DNA of 64,000 bases from Stereum hirsutum FP-91666 SS1. Lineage: Eukaryota > Basidiomycota > Agaricomycetes > Russulales > Stereaceae. Below are positions 1 to 10,511 of the stretch, one piece after another. Each line of letters begins with the position of its first letter. Positions within the stretch are counted from its first letter, which is position 1. The notes under the pieces are model-generated. The model was given only the letters and a program-made list of their open reading frames with translations, searched no databases and had not been told where the DNA came from. The stretch is taken from NCBI RefSeq assembly GCF_000264905.1, contig NW_006763150.1:1-64000 (forward strand), read 5' to 3'. A program made the translations under genes and the position numbers.

Positions 1-355
1 CCCTTTAGGGCACGTCCTCACTGTACACTACGAGTGAACACTACAGGAATCCTTCATGGATATCCAGTGGGTCCAGCAATGGGCACAATGGGTACAAACC
101 GCTGAGTCAACATGCACAAGACTATTCTAGAACGTTCCAGACCTGGTCACATGTCCCTACATCACGACCACAAGGTCACATGCCATCACGTGCCTACCAC
201 ATGACTGGTCACGTGCCTATCCCTCTATCCATCCCACATCTCCATCGTCGAAGTGGCACCTGGGGCCACAATGCCTGCAAGGCGCGTACACTCCTTAGAA
301 ACGCCGAGAAATAACGAGTTAGGTTTAGCCCGAAGGCCGTTTCAGCGAGGGGGAG
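1..355. other. Gene-free left edge
   Basis: No coding region can be supported. The stretch contains several near-repeats of CACGTG/CACATG-type hexamers around 165-215. It may be internal or flanking sequence of the retroelement remnant that seems to begin near 356. Confidence 0.3.
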
Positions 356-1392
356 TGTTGAACGGTGGCTATGCCCGCCGGTCCGGCATGTATTCACATG
401 ACGCAATACTGTAGTTTTTCGCGCACAAGTTCGTGTCCCGTGTCCCATGGGAGCCGCGAACGAACTTGTGCCGCGGGACAGTCCCACCCCATTGACGTGC
501 ACTGAACTTATAAATGGGACAAACCAAAATTTGACAAAAATTTAATGAAAATGTGAATATACTCTAGGCTCCTAAATTGACCTCAGGAAGGCCCCCACGG
601 CACACTTTGGGCTAGATTTTACTACTGGGTGAGCTCTTCCACCCCAATGCAGAGGATGAATGGCTGTTGAGCAGTTATGAAAGGTCGTATTCCTGAAAAA
701 GCGTCGATGTTCACGAACATTGTCCCTTGTCCCGGTCTGCTTGCGAACCGGGACGCGAACGGATTATGTCATCTCGGCAACGGCCGAGGGGCGGTGGCGT
801 GAACTTGTGCGCGAAAAAGTACAGTACTCATTATTTCTTATTGTTCTTTCGCTCTCACGCGTCCAGCTGTATAGTATTACTTAAGGCTGTACGCTCTGCA
901 TGTATATAAACCCCTGGGCATTCGCCCTGTAATCTTAACTACTTTTCTCGCCTCTCCAACCACTGCGTGCTATCAAGCCACTCAACCCAAGCCTTTACTC
1001 CAGGTAAGTACTGAGAGCGGTACCACTACGTTAACCCTCCGCTGCTCAACAACCAGTGCTGAGTTGGACTCGGACCCTCATCCCGAAACGTGAGCATTTC
1101 TGAGTGCATATACGAGTGTGGATCACTGCTCAACGTGTCTGCCTTTATAAGTTGTTGTTTCTACCCCGCCGGTATGTTTCTTGCCTTGTTGTTGGCAGAC
1201 GAGATGGTCTTGACTTAATCGCTATTGAACTATTGTAGACGTCGAGAAATAATGCCCTTACTCGTAAGCGAACAGCTCGGAATGTATGCACAATTGCCTT
1301 CTGACAACATTTTGCGTTTCTTCGATGCTCACCCGTGATGTTTGGCCATTTCCCCGTAGTCAAATCAGTTTACGTTACTGCAACTGGTAGAA
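356..1392 (+). repeat. Possible LTR of a retrotransposon, carrying a nested MITE
   Basis: The segment starts with TGTTGAACGG and ends near ...GTAGAACA, a TG...CA arrangement. Inside it has a TATA-like tract (tgtatataaa, about 900) followed by pyrimidine-rich sequence, as in a U3-R junction. The repeated TGGTAGAAC at 1384-1405 weakly resembles an initiator-tRNA primer-binding site. A 420-bp MITE-like element interrupts it at 407-826. No gag or pol frame is visible and no second LTR is in the window, so this may be a solo or fragmentary LTR. The call rests on layout only. Confidence 0.3.
407..826 (+). mobile_element. MITE-like element, copy 1
   Basis: A 420-bp non-coding element with terminal inverted repeats. 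The left end reads TACTGTAGTTTTTCGCGCAC and the right end is its near-complement (GTGCGCGAAAAAGTACAGTA). The TA at each edge fits a TA target duplication, as made by Tc1/mariner-type transposases. A second copy of the same length lies in opposite orientation at 1522-1941. No transposase frame is present, so it would need help in trans. It appears to sit inside an LTR-like sequence. Confidence 0.75.
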
Positions 1393-1521
1393 CATGCGAC
1401 TGGTAGAACAAAGGTGAATTGTATGATCTAGTTGTTGAAGTTTGTAGAAATAGGGCAAGTGTGTAGCAATTCGCGACAATTCAGTCCATTGATTTGGGGC
1501 GCGAAAAGCGCGCACTCAGAA

Positions 1522-1941
1522 TACTGTACTTTTTCGCGCACAAGTTCGCGCCACCGCCCCTCGGCCGTTGCCGAGATGACATAATCCGTTCGTGTCCCGG
1601 TTCGCAAGCAGATCGGGACAAGGACGATGTTCGTGAACATGGACACTTTTTCAGGGATACGACCTTTCATGACCGCTCAACAGCCACTTATGCTCTGCAT
1701 TTGGGTGGGGGAGCTCACCCAGTAGCAAATCTGGCCCAAATTGTGTCTTGGGGGCCTTCCTGAGGTCAATTTAGGACCCTAAAATATATTCTCAAATATT
1801 TGTCAAGTTTTTGTCAAATTTTGGTATGTCCCATTTACAAGTTCAGTGCACGTCAATGGGGTGGGACTGTCCCGTGGAAAAAGTTCGTTCGCGGCACCCA
1901 TGGGACACGGGACACGAACTTGTGCGCGAAAAAGTACAGTA
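1522..1941 (-). mobile_element. MITE-like element, copy 2 (inverted)
   Basis: This copy has the same 420-bp length and the same terminal inverted repeats (TACTGTACTTTTTCGCGCAC at the left end) as copy 1, but in reverse orientation. The internal sequence aligns with copy 1 throughout with scattered substitutions, so both derive from one element and have diverged moderately. It has no coding capacity. With copy 1 it forms an inverted repeat separated by about 700 bp. Confidence 0.75.
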
Positions 1942-3319
1942 ATAGGATTGTTGCGAGATAGTGCATTCGATCCTCGACATGCCTACTATGATTCTTGACT
2001 TCTCTTCATCACAATACTGGAAAGAAGGAAGAAGCTCTAAAGCACGCTCCCCGGAAGACAGAACAAGTCAATCGTCTAAACCAAAAGAACAACTCGAACA
2101 AATTATCTCGAGATACATACACTCCTTCCTTCTGCCTTCTCCCCTCTCTGCCTTCTCCCCGTATAAGTAAGGATCGCTATGCATGCCAATAAGTAGCTGC
2201 CAAGCGTCAGTTACAAGATCGTCTAGGTCAAACCATGTCGAATTACAAAAGAGTGGGGTGACGCCTAAAGAGGCCTACGCCTTTTCTCGAAGACCCATGA
2301 TGAACGGACTGTGGAAAGGGCGCAGGGGCGGCCCTCGTGCTAGCCTGGGCTGCACCCAGCATTTCAACCTCATTCGCGACACAATATCCCTTCAACAGCA
2401 ACATGTCGATCTCGTCCAAACAGACCTCCATCCCCGACTCTCAGCGCGAAAGCACCATCCAGCTGCAACGGGCTCTATGAACCCGGTCCGGCTCAGCGAG
2501 TGAACGTTCGCGAGAAGCGATCCTAGGCGGTTTGAAGCGAGACGAAACGGCGCGGTGAAGACATGGGCAACGATTCCGATGTGGCGTATAAAAGACGATG
2601 GATGGGCACTCGACCCTCGTCGTCGAAAAATGACCAAGAAGTGATGCGAATGGCGTTTCGCATGGTTCTCATTCGTAGAAAGTCGATCCACCGCGAAGTA
2701 AACGTCGGCGCAGCATGTTTGGTCACCAGTGTGGCGATGAGCTTCAGAGTTCCAGTCGATACATTGCGAGCGCCAGCCAAATAGACAGTACATGAGATAG
2801 CAGAACAAGGACAGACCACCCAGCGCGAACCCAAACGATCCAGGTCCGAAGTAGACTAATAGTAAGGATACACCAGGCGAGGTTGATAAAAACATTTGGG
2901 CAATTGGACACAACACTATCGTAGCAATGATAGAAAGGGAGAAAGAGGAGCAGCAGAACAATTGATGACGATGCGATGACACAACAATATCATACCAGGG
3001 AGTCACGAACAATAGCGATAAGTGAGAAGCAAGACACGACAACGAGATATGCAAGCAGAGGACAGCGGAATACGACGAACTATCAGAGCAATGGAGAGGG
3101 AAGAGATGGCGACAAAAATAAATGAATACGCGACGAAGGAAAAGACCAGTTCCTACTACTGGACCCGAGCAGAAGGCCCAGCGAATGCCATCGGGAAAGG
3201 CTTGAGAGGCCGAAGATAATTCAACGTCAACGACCAGGCTCAAGAGCGACAACACCAGAAAGTTGACTTACATCCCACCCAAGATCCCCATACTCGTCGT
3301 TGAGGTCGGGAGAGCTAAA
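1942..3319. other. Downstream region of the SUMO-motif gene; no gene supported
   Basis: Read on the minus strand, this is the downstream sequence of the gene ending at 3320. It includes a pyrimidine-rich 3' UTR-like stretch (about 2900-3200). Scattered blocks resemble 8480-8650, which lies downstream of the paralogue at 8840-10223. Long open frames here are hydrophobic-looking products of pyrimidine-rich DNA and lack convincing protein character. Confidence 0.4.
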
Positions 3320-4611
3320 TTATGATCGGTCATACTCCTCGTTCTCCTCCTCGCTCCCCTCTTCGCTCCCCTCTTCACCCCCCTCTTGCTCAGGACTCGA
3401 GGAGGGCTTCAAAAAAGATGACAAAGTCCGACATTAGTCGCATCCCAGAGAGATGACCACGAGAAATGGACTCACGATCCAGCCTAAAAGCCCCCACTCG
3501 TCCATTAAGTACGGAGAGCTACCACGATCGGCGTACAAGTCGGCGTCAGCCGCGGCGTCGTGCGCCTGCTCCTCCGCGGACAGTGGAAACATGACCCGCT
3601 GCCTCTCGATCTCCTCGGGGTCGTACGGTTTGTGGAGTCGTGAGCCCCTTATTGGCGGTAAGCCAACGTCGTCATCCGACTCATCGTCGGAGCTTTCGTA
3701 TGGGACTAGCCTTCGAAGCTATAATCGAGTAGTTTGGTTAGCAATCAGCGAAAACCAGTCAGATTGCTGGTATCGATCTCACCGGTACGGGCGGGACATC
3801 ATCCCCACTCGATGGCCCACTGAGGATGAGAGACCCAGGGCCGGACTCGATCTCCTCTTTCTTGACCTGCACGTACTCCGCTCTCCTGGGCAACGGCTTG
3901 ATGGGCCTTCCATCCTCTGTGTCGGAGTCTTCGGACTTGACGGGCATCTCCCACTCCACACGTACCCTGCGGACGACCCGCGACTCGCCGGGCCGAAGGG
4001 GGGTGAACATGTAGGGATGTAAAATCCCCTGCGGTTGGACGTGCACCAAGAACGGTGCGTATACTGGCTCCTGCTGTCCATTGTCGTAGGTGGGGATTAC
4101 GGCGTCGATGGGCTCCTCTTTCACGTGCTCATACGCAGGGAGGGGAGCATCTACAGGTTCCTGCTTAACGCAGTCTGCGGGAATGGAGGAGTCGACAGGT
4201 TCCTCCTTGACCTGGACGTGGGGGATGTAGGTCGTCTCGTCGAAAAGACGCTGCCTCTTATGGGCCGGCGCTGTCTCCTCATCGCTACTGGCTTCGTCCT
4301 CGGTGTCGTATCTTCGCTTGATTGAAGGCAAAGACGTCTCCTTCAGAAGGGGTCGTGGATTAGGCCAGGGTGTCGCCGGGCGTGGTGGGACCCACGGCTG
4401 AGCGGAATGCTGTATACATAGGGGATGCATAGATGGACTAAGTATCTGCTGGAAACGGTGAAAGAAAAGCTCGCAGCAACTTACATCAGAGGGCACGGGA
4501 ATATCGTTGAGTGCCTTGCGGCTGACTTTCGAAGACTGTTGCACGGTGTCATGAGGCTTGACACGCTGAAAAACGGAGAGAAGACGAGCTTACAGAACAT
4601 GTAAAAGACAT
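3320..4611 (-). CDS. Acidic nuclear-type protein with tandem SUMO-consensus repeats
   Basis: Five coding exons (4611-4594, 4565-4485, 4448-3783, 3718-3476, 3406-3320) join in frame to 364 aa. The ATG is the first in frame after an upstream in-frame TAA in the same exon. No known domain is recognised. Residues 77-101 form a basic-acidic-basic signal (KRRYD ... KRQRLF) suggesting nuclear import. Residues 112-165 hold four imperfect repeats of V-K-x-E-P-V-D. Lysines 114, 128, 143, 204 and 229 fit the sumoylation consensus (hydrophobic-K-x-E). The C-terminal part has ERQRVMFPLSAEEQ and ends ...GLLGW, then an Asp/Glu-rich tail. Both features are shared with the gene at 8840-10223, which marks the two as paralogues. 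Three similar 5' UTR exon-intron units precede the start. Function is unknown. Confidence 0.75.
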
Positions 4612-5171
4612 CGAAAAAGGTTTGAGGGATATTTGAAGGTTGGGTTATGATTCGTTGCTGTGCAATGGCAGACAACACAACGCCCGTCAAATCAAGTGAC
4701 TCGATACACGATCCCGGACACGCAACACCGACTCACCAGAGATGTGGATTGAGCTTGGCTAGCTGTTGGAAGGACTGGTGGGCAGGTCTTAGAGTTTTCT
4801 TGCTCAGTTGGGGGCGAAGCTACATACAGATGTCAACACGATCAACAATCGCTCGCCAAAGCCGAGCCACCCGATAAACGACCACGGACGACCGACGCCC
4901 ACTCACCAGAAACGTATATAGTACTCTTGCTGGACGATTGAACTCTACTGCTAATCGAGTCTATGTGGTCTCTTGTTCTGCCAAGAGTGGATTTCTGAAA
5001 GGCAGATAGGTGTCAACGACGACCGCCAAACTGAGCCACTCGATGCCCGACACCAGACCAGCGACACCGACTCACCAAAAACGACGATCGCAGGCTATCG
5101 AGACGATGAGAAGACGACTGATGGTGTGTTGTCAAAGTGCTGGGAGCTCTCTTGCTTGATCAAGGGCGATT
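4594..5171 (-). repeat. Tandem 5' UTR exon-intron units of the SUMO-motif gene
   Basis: Upstream of the start codon the minus strand shows exons at 5171-5076, 4994-4907 and 4819-4737, then the start exon 4657-4594. Each has GT-AG borders. The introns resemble each other (gtgagtcggtgt... with a shared 'cgagtggctcag' block), and the units recur about every 170 bp. Stops occur in the exons in the frame that would reach the ATG, so they are non-coding. One equivalent unit is present at the paralogue (10432-10327). This is a tandem expansion of a 5' UTR exon plus intron. Confidence 0.65.
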
Positions 5172-5266
5172 CTGTGTAAAAAGGCATGGGTCAACGATGG
5201 CGAACTAGATCCCCCAACCGGACGCGCTCACGACCAAGATGAGAGGAAAAAGGACGAAATACTCAC

Positions 5267-6560
5267 GTGCGCGTTCAGATTTGTATGGATAAAAAGTCGG
5301 ATGGTGGTATGCGAAACAATAAGCGATTTGCGGGCGCAGTTGATTGTGTGTCAACGGGGTGGGGCGAGAGGTGAAGTGGAAGGCGGCGAGAGAGCTGGCA
5401 CTGCCCGGGATATATTCCGGCGTCGCCCCGGCCCGTGCCGCACGCATCGATCCGGCTGGGCTCCGGCAACTCTGCTCGTCAACGCTGTTGACCATGGGCT
5501 CTACGATTGCACCAATGCAACTCCCAAGTCGCGAGGACGACGATATGCGATTTATACACTGCCGGTAAGTCATTCTTCTTTTATATTCAGTAAAAGTGGT
5601 TGTGTCAAGATTTGCGCGATCGGCATCCAGATTAGGCATACCGTAGACCTGACTGATTGCTGATGCCGTCCCACATCGCTCTCAGCCAAATCTTCGAGCA
5701 TTTTTGTCCAGCAGCTGGATCGTCGTTCGCAGCCCTCTCGCTGATTGAGTCACATATGATAATGGCGACGTACCATGGTCTGAGTTGATAAAGTTGGACT
5801 CACCTTGGGCTGGGAGCAATCGAGATATGATCCCCCTTCCGATTCCTGGACATGCTCGAGTAGGGACCTGTTCGTTCCCAAGTCGGATCGCGGGGATCGC
5901 TCATTTCGATGCTCCACGCCATGATCAGTCTGAAGTCTCTGTGACGAGAAACAGTGAAGATCGAGTTTCACTCGAGTTCTGGCTTCTTCGCACAGAACAT
6001 GCTCTGCGACATTTTTACGGACAAGCAGACTTAGCAGGGAGCCCCGTCTTCGCAGAAAGGGTGTTTCTGGAAGTTTAATCCGACCAGGCGTAACGATCAG
6101 ATTACGCATAGACTTACCTACATGCCGTGGGGAGTCTTCGGTCATGCTATAGCATCTGAATCGCCCTAATGTCCTGAGCGAAGGAAATCTCACTAAAACA
6201 CCATTGCTTGTGATCTACACCTACTTATCTCTATCGAGGGTCAGAGATTTGGTGTTCGCAGAGCACTCACGGTGTCTCTGCGAATCCAAAGACGTACCTT
6301 GTGAGGAGATGTCGTGGCTGCACCGCTTTCGCATGGTTTACCCCACAGTGCCTAAGTGACATACTTGATACACACAACAAGGTCAGCTCCAAAGTCGTCC
6401 TCACCAATGAGAGCATGAGCCTCATCGACTGCAAGACGGGCAACAAGGTTCAGAATCTTTGTGTGTTGCCTCCGAGAAAGTGGTTCGATCAGCTGCACCG
6501 ACCGATCCTCACATGGAAAGAGTACGCTCGTGATATAGTCAAATTTTCGTGACTTACGGA
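5267..6560 (-). repeat. Conserved 5' module, diverged copy C
   Basis: Read on the minus strand this region is a diverged relative of modules A (10512-12820) and B (36795-39067). Matching blocks include the CCGGAATAT(A/T)CCCGGGCAG segment near 5405-5425 (compare 10663-10680), the ttttgtcc...tgattgag block near 5696-5750 (compare 10972-11020) and the block near 5885-5950 (compare 11145-11215). Its downstream edge is a splice donor (GCAC|gtgag at 5267/5266), as in A. It therefore probably contains the promoter and first exon of the SUMO-motif gene. No intact protein frame is convincing. The upper boundary is uncertain. Confidence 0.5.
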
Positions 6561-8839
6561 ACCATGCGACGTTGCAATTGATTGCCCTTCATAGGGCAGC
6601 GCTCGGTGAGAATTTGTCCACCCCCAAGCGGGAATGCCCACTGATTGCTGCCCGCTCGAGCCACAAGTCATCCATGAGGTGCCAAAGACCACCGTCTGAA
6701 AGCAGGTGGGGATGTAGTTCGTGAAGCAACATCGGAATTGCGTGTCGCTTAGAAGGTTTTCCACCTTGGAAGGCTTTCCACGGGGCTATATGAGCACTTT
6801 CGACAAGCACATGAAGATGTACCCCAGATTCTTCCTCGCATCAAGACAGTTCGACCTGGTCAACCGCTAGACTAGCCATGACGTTCGCGCAGGCCCGGAT
6901 TGTAAAAAATCTGCATATGACTTATGGAGTGGTTCTGTGACCACGCACTTTGGGCGCCCAAAGTGCGACGTTGGCTTCGTGACCTCGCGACTGGACTTGT
7001 CGCGCTCCTAGGCCATGATACTGACACGGTTCATGAATGGACTCCATCGAGGGGCTGGACAACGCATGGTTGATTGGAGGGGGAAATGGTATGGAGGCGG
7101 AGGCTGCCAAGAAGCTATGAAAGACCGCACCTGTGACTAACCACAATGCATCGGTTGTCCCGCGCCACCGAACACTGCGTGCTATCTTTCTTTCAGCGAC
7201 AATAAACGCCGAGAACATTCCGGGTATATCAGCCTTACTGGACATTAGGGCGAGGTATGTTCGACGCACATTCATCCACCACGACCGATGCTGCTAACGT
7301 TTCCCGATGGTGTGGATAAGTGTGATCCAACGGTCCGTTCCTTCCAGAATTCCTTCGAAACGGTTCAGGGGGCGTAATGGAGTATGTGGTGTTGTTGGAT
7401 GTTCGAGAGATGGTGACGTTCGCGCGAAGAATTCATTGTACGGCGATCAGTGTGGCGTACATGACGGGAGGAATCGGAGGGCTTGAACGATGTTTTTGGA
7501 GTCCTAAAAGAAGACATTTCTTTGGCGCATTTTGTAACGGCTCCATGTATGCTAATTGACGTTAGAAATAGTTGGATTCAACCAGAAGTTCGACATGGGC
7601 TTACAGTAACATGAACTGGACGAGGTACGTTCGTCGCCGAGACGTGGTCTACAAAAGGCAGAAAAAACAGGATCATTTCGCCTAGGCGATATATCGAGGA
7701 AAACACTTCAGGACTGTGCGTCGAGAAAGCAGGTTCATAGGATACGGTTCTCGAGGACAATGGAGGGAACCACAACCTTTCTCGCTAGCCAGCCGAAAAT
7801 GAGGGTGACGTGTGAACGCAGTGTTGAGGCGCCAGTAGGTTGGCTCGGCGATCACCGCAATGCACGAAACAAAGACCCAGAGTGGCGTGTCGGATACACA
7901 AAGACCGCGCCATACACGTCGATGTCGAAAAAGTGAAGCATTATTCCTGTAACTGATAGCGGAAGTGAATACAACGCTCCACTAAGCTCTCTGCCAGTGG
8001 GCCGAGCATAGAGGTAGATTATTTTCAATTCGGGATCGTGGCAGATTCATGTGCGATTACAGTACAAACACACGTCAGAAAGCAAGAGGTGCGACGTTAT
8101 ATGTCCAAAGGCCAAATTGGGTAGTGTTTTGTTTTCAAGAAGATGCTACACTGACGAGCTTCAACTTACCACCGAAGATTACCGTAGGCCTCCCGCCGAT
8201 GTTCTGATTTGCAGCAGTGTGGCGCAAGTAGTATCACACCCATGAACTCCAAAATGTATGCGCTTCGGTAACCAAAAAAGCACAGCGACACAGAAGATGA
8301 TGATAAAAACAAATGCTGATCAAAACAACATGACTAAAAACGAGCCCACTCCCGAAATAATCCAACCGTACGGGGGTTCGTTAGCAAATACAGCGACACG
8401 ACGGAACAGACATAACACCACAGTACCTGCCCAGACCCAGTCAAGATGAGAGGGAAGAAGGTGAAAACACGGACGAGAATAGCACCAAAGCAGAGCGATG
8501 TGAGAAGTACATATGGACAACGATATGGAAGCTGGATGTGATAAATCCAGCATAAATATAGTATGCAAGGAGGAGTCGGAGTAACACCGAAGCAATGAGG
8601 AAAACAGAACAGAGCAGTAGTACAGAGCGATAAAAAATGAACAGACATATAACACGACAATCAAGGATGATGATGGTGATGATGGTGATGATGATAGAGA
8701 TGGTGCCACCTGGTCTGAGGCATTCATCGGCGGCGAGTGTTCCAACCACGTCCACGCAAGATAGGTGGGGGCGGTTCCGTTCTGTGCCTGTAGGAACCTG
8801 TTAACGACAAATTCTCAGGTTTGACTGTTGAGCGAAAGC
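6561..8839. other. Region without a supported gene
   Basis: Contains short frames on both strands, the longest 117 codons (6922-7275, minus). None is recognisable or joins into a convincing spliced gene. The part from about 8320 to 8750 is the pyrimidine-rich (minus strand) downstream region of the gene ending at 8840. It includes a GAT/GGT trinucleotide run near 8668-8700 and resembles 2990-3110. Confidence 0.35.
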
Positions 8840-10223
8840 TTACCTCCTCCCCGTCGTCCTCAGGATACGCCTGAAGGACGACTCACCCTCCTTCTCGTTC
8901 TCCTTATCGGAATCCCCACCTTGACCCGGCAGATTATGCAGACCTGGCTATAGCAGACAAATCAAAACATGAGTTCCATCCTTGAAACATAGACATCAAC
9001 AGATTGACTCACGTTCCAACCGAGGGTTCCCAAGCCGTCATCATCCGATGGAGGCTCGTCAGGAGTGAATTCCTGGGCCACAGGACCTTCCTCGACAGCG
9101 CCATCCCCATCCTCTGAGCCCTGCCCAAGAGGAACAACCTCCTCTTGCTCATCAGCCTCGTTCGAAGCTTCCCTAGTCTCTGAACTCGGCTCACCAACCA
9201 CCTCACCACCCTCCTGATTGGAGACGTGGTCAGGTTCAGGCTGATCGCCTTCCGCATCCTCACCGTGGACCGCGCCACTGCCCAGCCCATCTTCTCCCCG
9301 AACACTCTCCTCCCCTGGACCTTGCTCTCCAGCGCCTGCATCCTCCAGAGCTTCCGGCTGTTCGCCCTCCTCCTCCTCCTCACCTTGGGCCGTGTTATCA
9401 TCCAGGCCACCTTCAACCGAAGCACTATCCTCCTCCGCCGATCCTTCATCACTACGCCAATACTCCTCGTCTTCCCGGTCGTATAGCTCCTGCTCCTCCT
9501 TGCTCATAGGGTACACCCTCTCCAGCCGTTCCCACTCATCCTCCGGCTCATCTGTACCGAAATCTCGGACAGGTGACTTGGGGCTTGGTGACTGTGAACG
9601 GTAGGATCCGTGAGCCAGCATGAAAGACAAATCATATAAATTATATGGATCGCACCTGTGGGTCTGCAGGGGCCTCCGTCTGGGCGAGGACCCCGTTCTC
9701 GGAGGGGTTCGACGAGATCTCCTCCACGACATGAGCATCGGCAAGGCTTTCTTCATCCGCGTCTGAGTGGCCACTAGCCAAGGTTGGCAGGATGTCCTCT
9801 GATGACGGTACAGACATACGATGCTGCCTCTTTGGTGATGGAGGCTTCTCGTAATCGCTGTCACTGTCCTCATCTCCTTCGTAGCCGCCTACATTGGTTA
9901 CGATGGCGGCTCCACGCCTTGTACGCTTACGTGGGGATCTTCGCCGTTCGGGAAGACGCGATGACGAGGGCGTGGAGGGGCGTGGTGGAGAGGAGGGCAG
10001 GGCGATGTTCTGGGAGAAAATTTACGAATCGCCTCAGGATCTAGTTTACGCTGCGTAAGAGTGCTTCGCGGGACTTACTTCGCCTCGTGGGGTACCTGTC
10101 GTACTGCCAGACACAATACGAGAACGGGTGGGAGACTATCGGACAGTGTACGGTACGGAGTCAGACGCCATGGCACACTAAACAGTTGAAGGAGCCTGAA
10201 CTCACCAATGGATTGGTTGCCAT
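8840..10223 (-). CDS. Highly acidic nuclear-type protein, paralogue of the SUMO-motif gene
   Basis: Exons 10223-10206, 10009-9656, 9591-9013 and 8947-8840 join in frame to 352 aa (start MATNPL, then NIALPSSPPRP). The N-terminal third is Ser/Pro/Arg-rich with a basic cluster (RRRSPRKRTRR), an acidic serine patch (GDEDSDSDYE) and a second basic cluster (SPKRQHR), a likely nuclear signal. The central part is extremely Glu/Asp/Gly-rich. ERLERVYPMSKEEQ and the exon end GLGTLGWN correspond to ERQRVMFPLSAEEQ and GLLGWI of the gene at 3320-4611, which supports common descent even though the rest has diverged. No enzymatic domain is seen. Histone chaperones and other acidic chromatin proteins share this composition, but nothing specific supports that role. 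The stop choice assumes no further intron after 8947. Confidence 0.7.
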
Positions 10224-10432
10224 TTGTATTGTTTATTGTTGCCTGTGACTGACAAGACGGGGATCAACAATCGATATCCAACTGAGCCACTCGATACACA
10301 ACCCCGGACGAGCGACACCAACTCACAATAAACGATGATCGTGTGTTTGCTAGACGATGACAAGCTAATAAGGAAGCTTTCGTTCGAATCTTGGGGTCTT
10401 TGCTGCTTGATCTAGAGCGATTCTGCGCAAAA
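10206..10432 (-). other. 5' UTR exons of the acidic nuclear-type gene
   Basis: The minus strand shows a non-coding exon 10432-10327 flanked by cag and gtgag, then the start exon beginning at 10242. The exon and its following intron are clearly related to the triplicated units at 4737-5171 of the paralogue. The first exon probably ends at the donor at 10512/10511 inside module A. Confidence 0.55.
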
Positions 10433-10511
10433 GAGCAAGGGGGTCAATGTCGCCAGGCCAGATCGCCCTCGCATACAAGCCAGGCGATAAAGAATGGGCA
10501 AAAGCACTCAC

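Noticed and set aside
2392..3255. 287-codon minus-strand frame with hydrophobic sequence, looking like a membrane protein
   Set aside because: It lies just downstream of a completed gene, in pyrimidine-rich DNA that yields Leu/Ser/Phe-rich frames. The related downstream region at 8320-8745 does not keep the same protein.
10075..10100. A possible 25-nt extra exon in the acidic gene (TACGACAGG...GGCGAA between cag and gtaagt)
   Set aside because: Including it puts the next exon out of frame and leads to an early stop. Direct joining of 10206 to 10009 keeps the frame, so it is treated as intronic.
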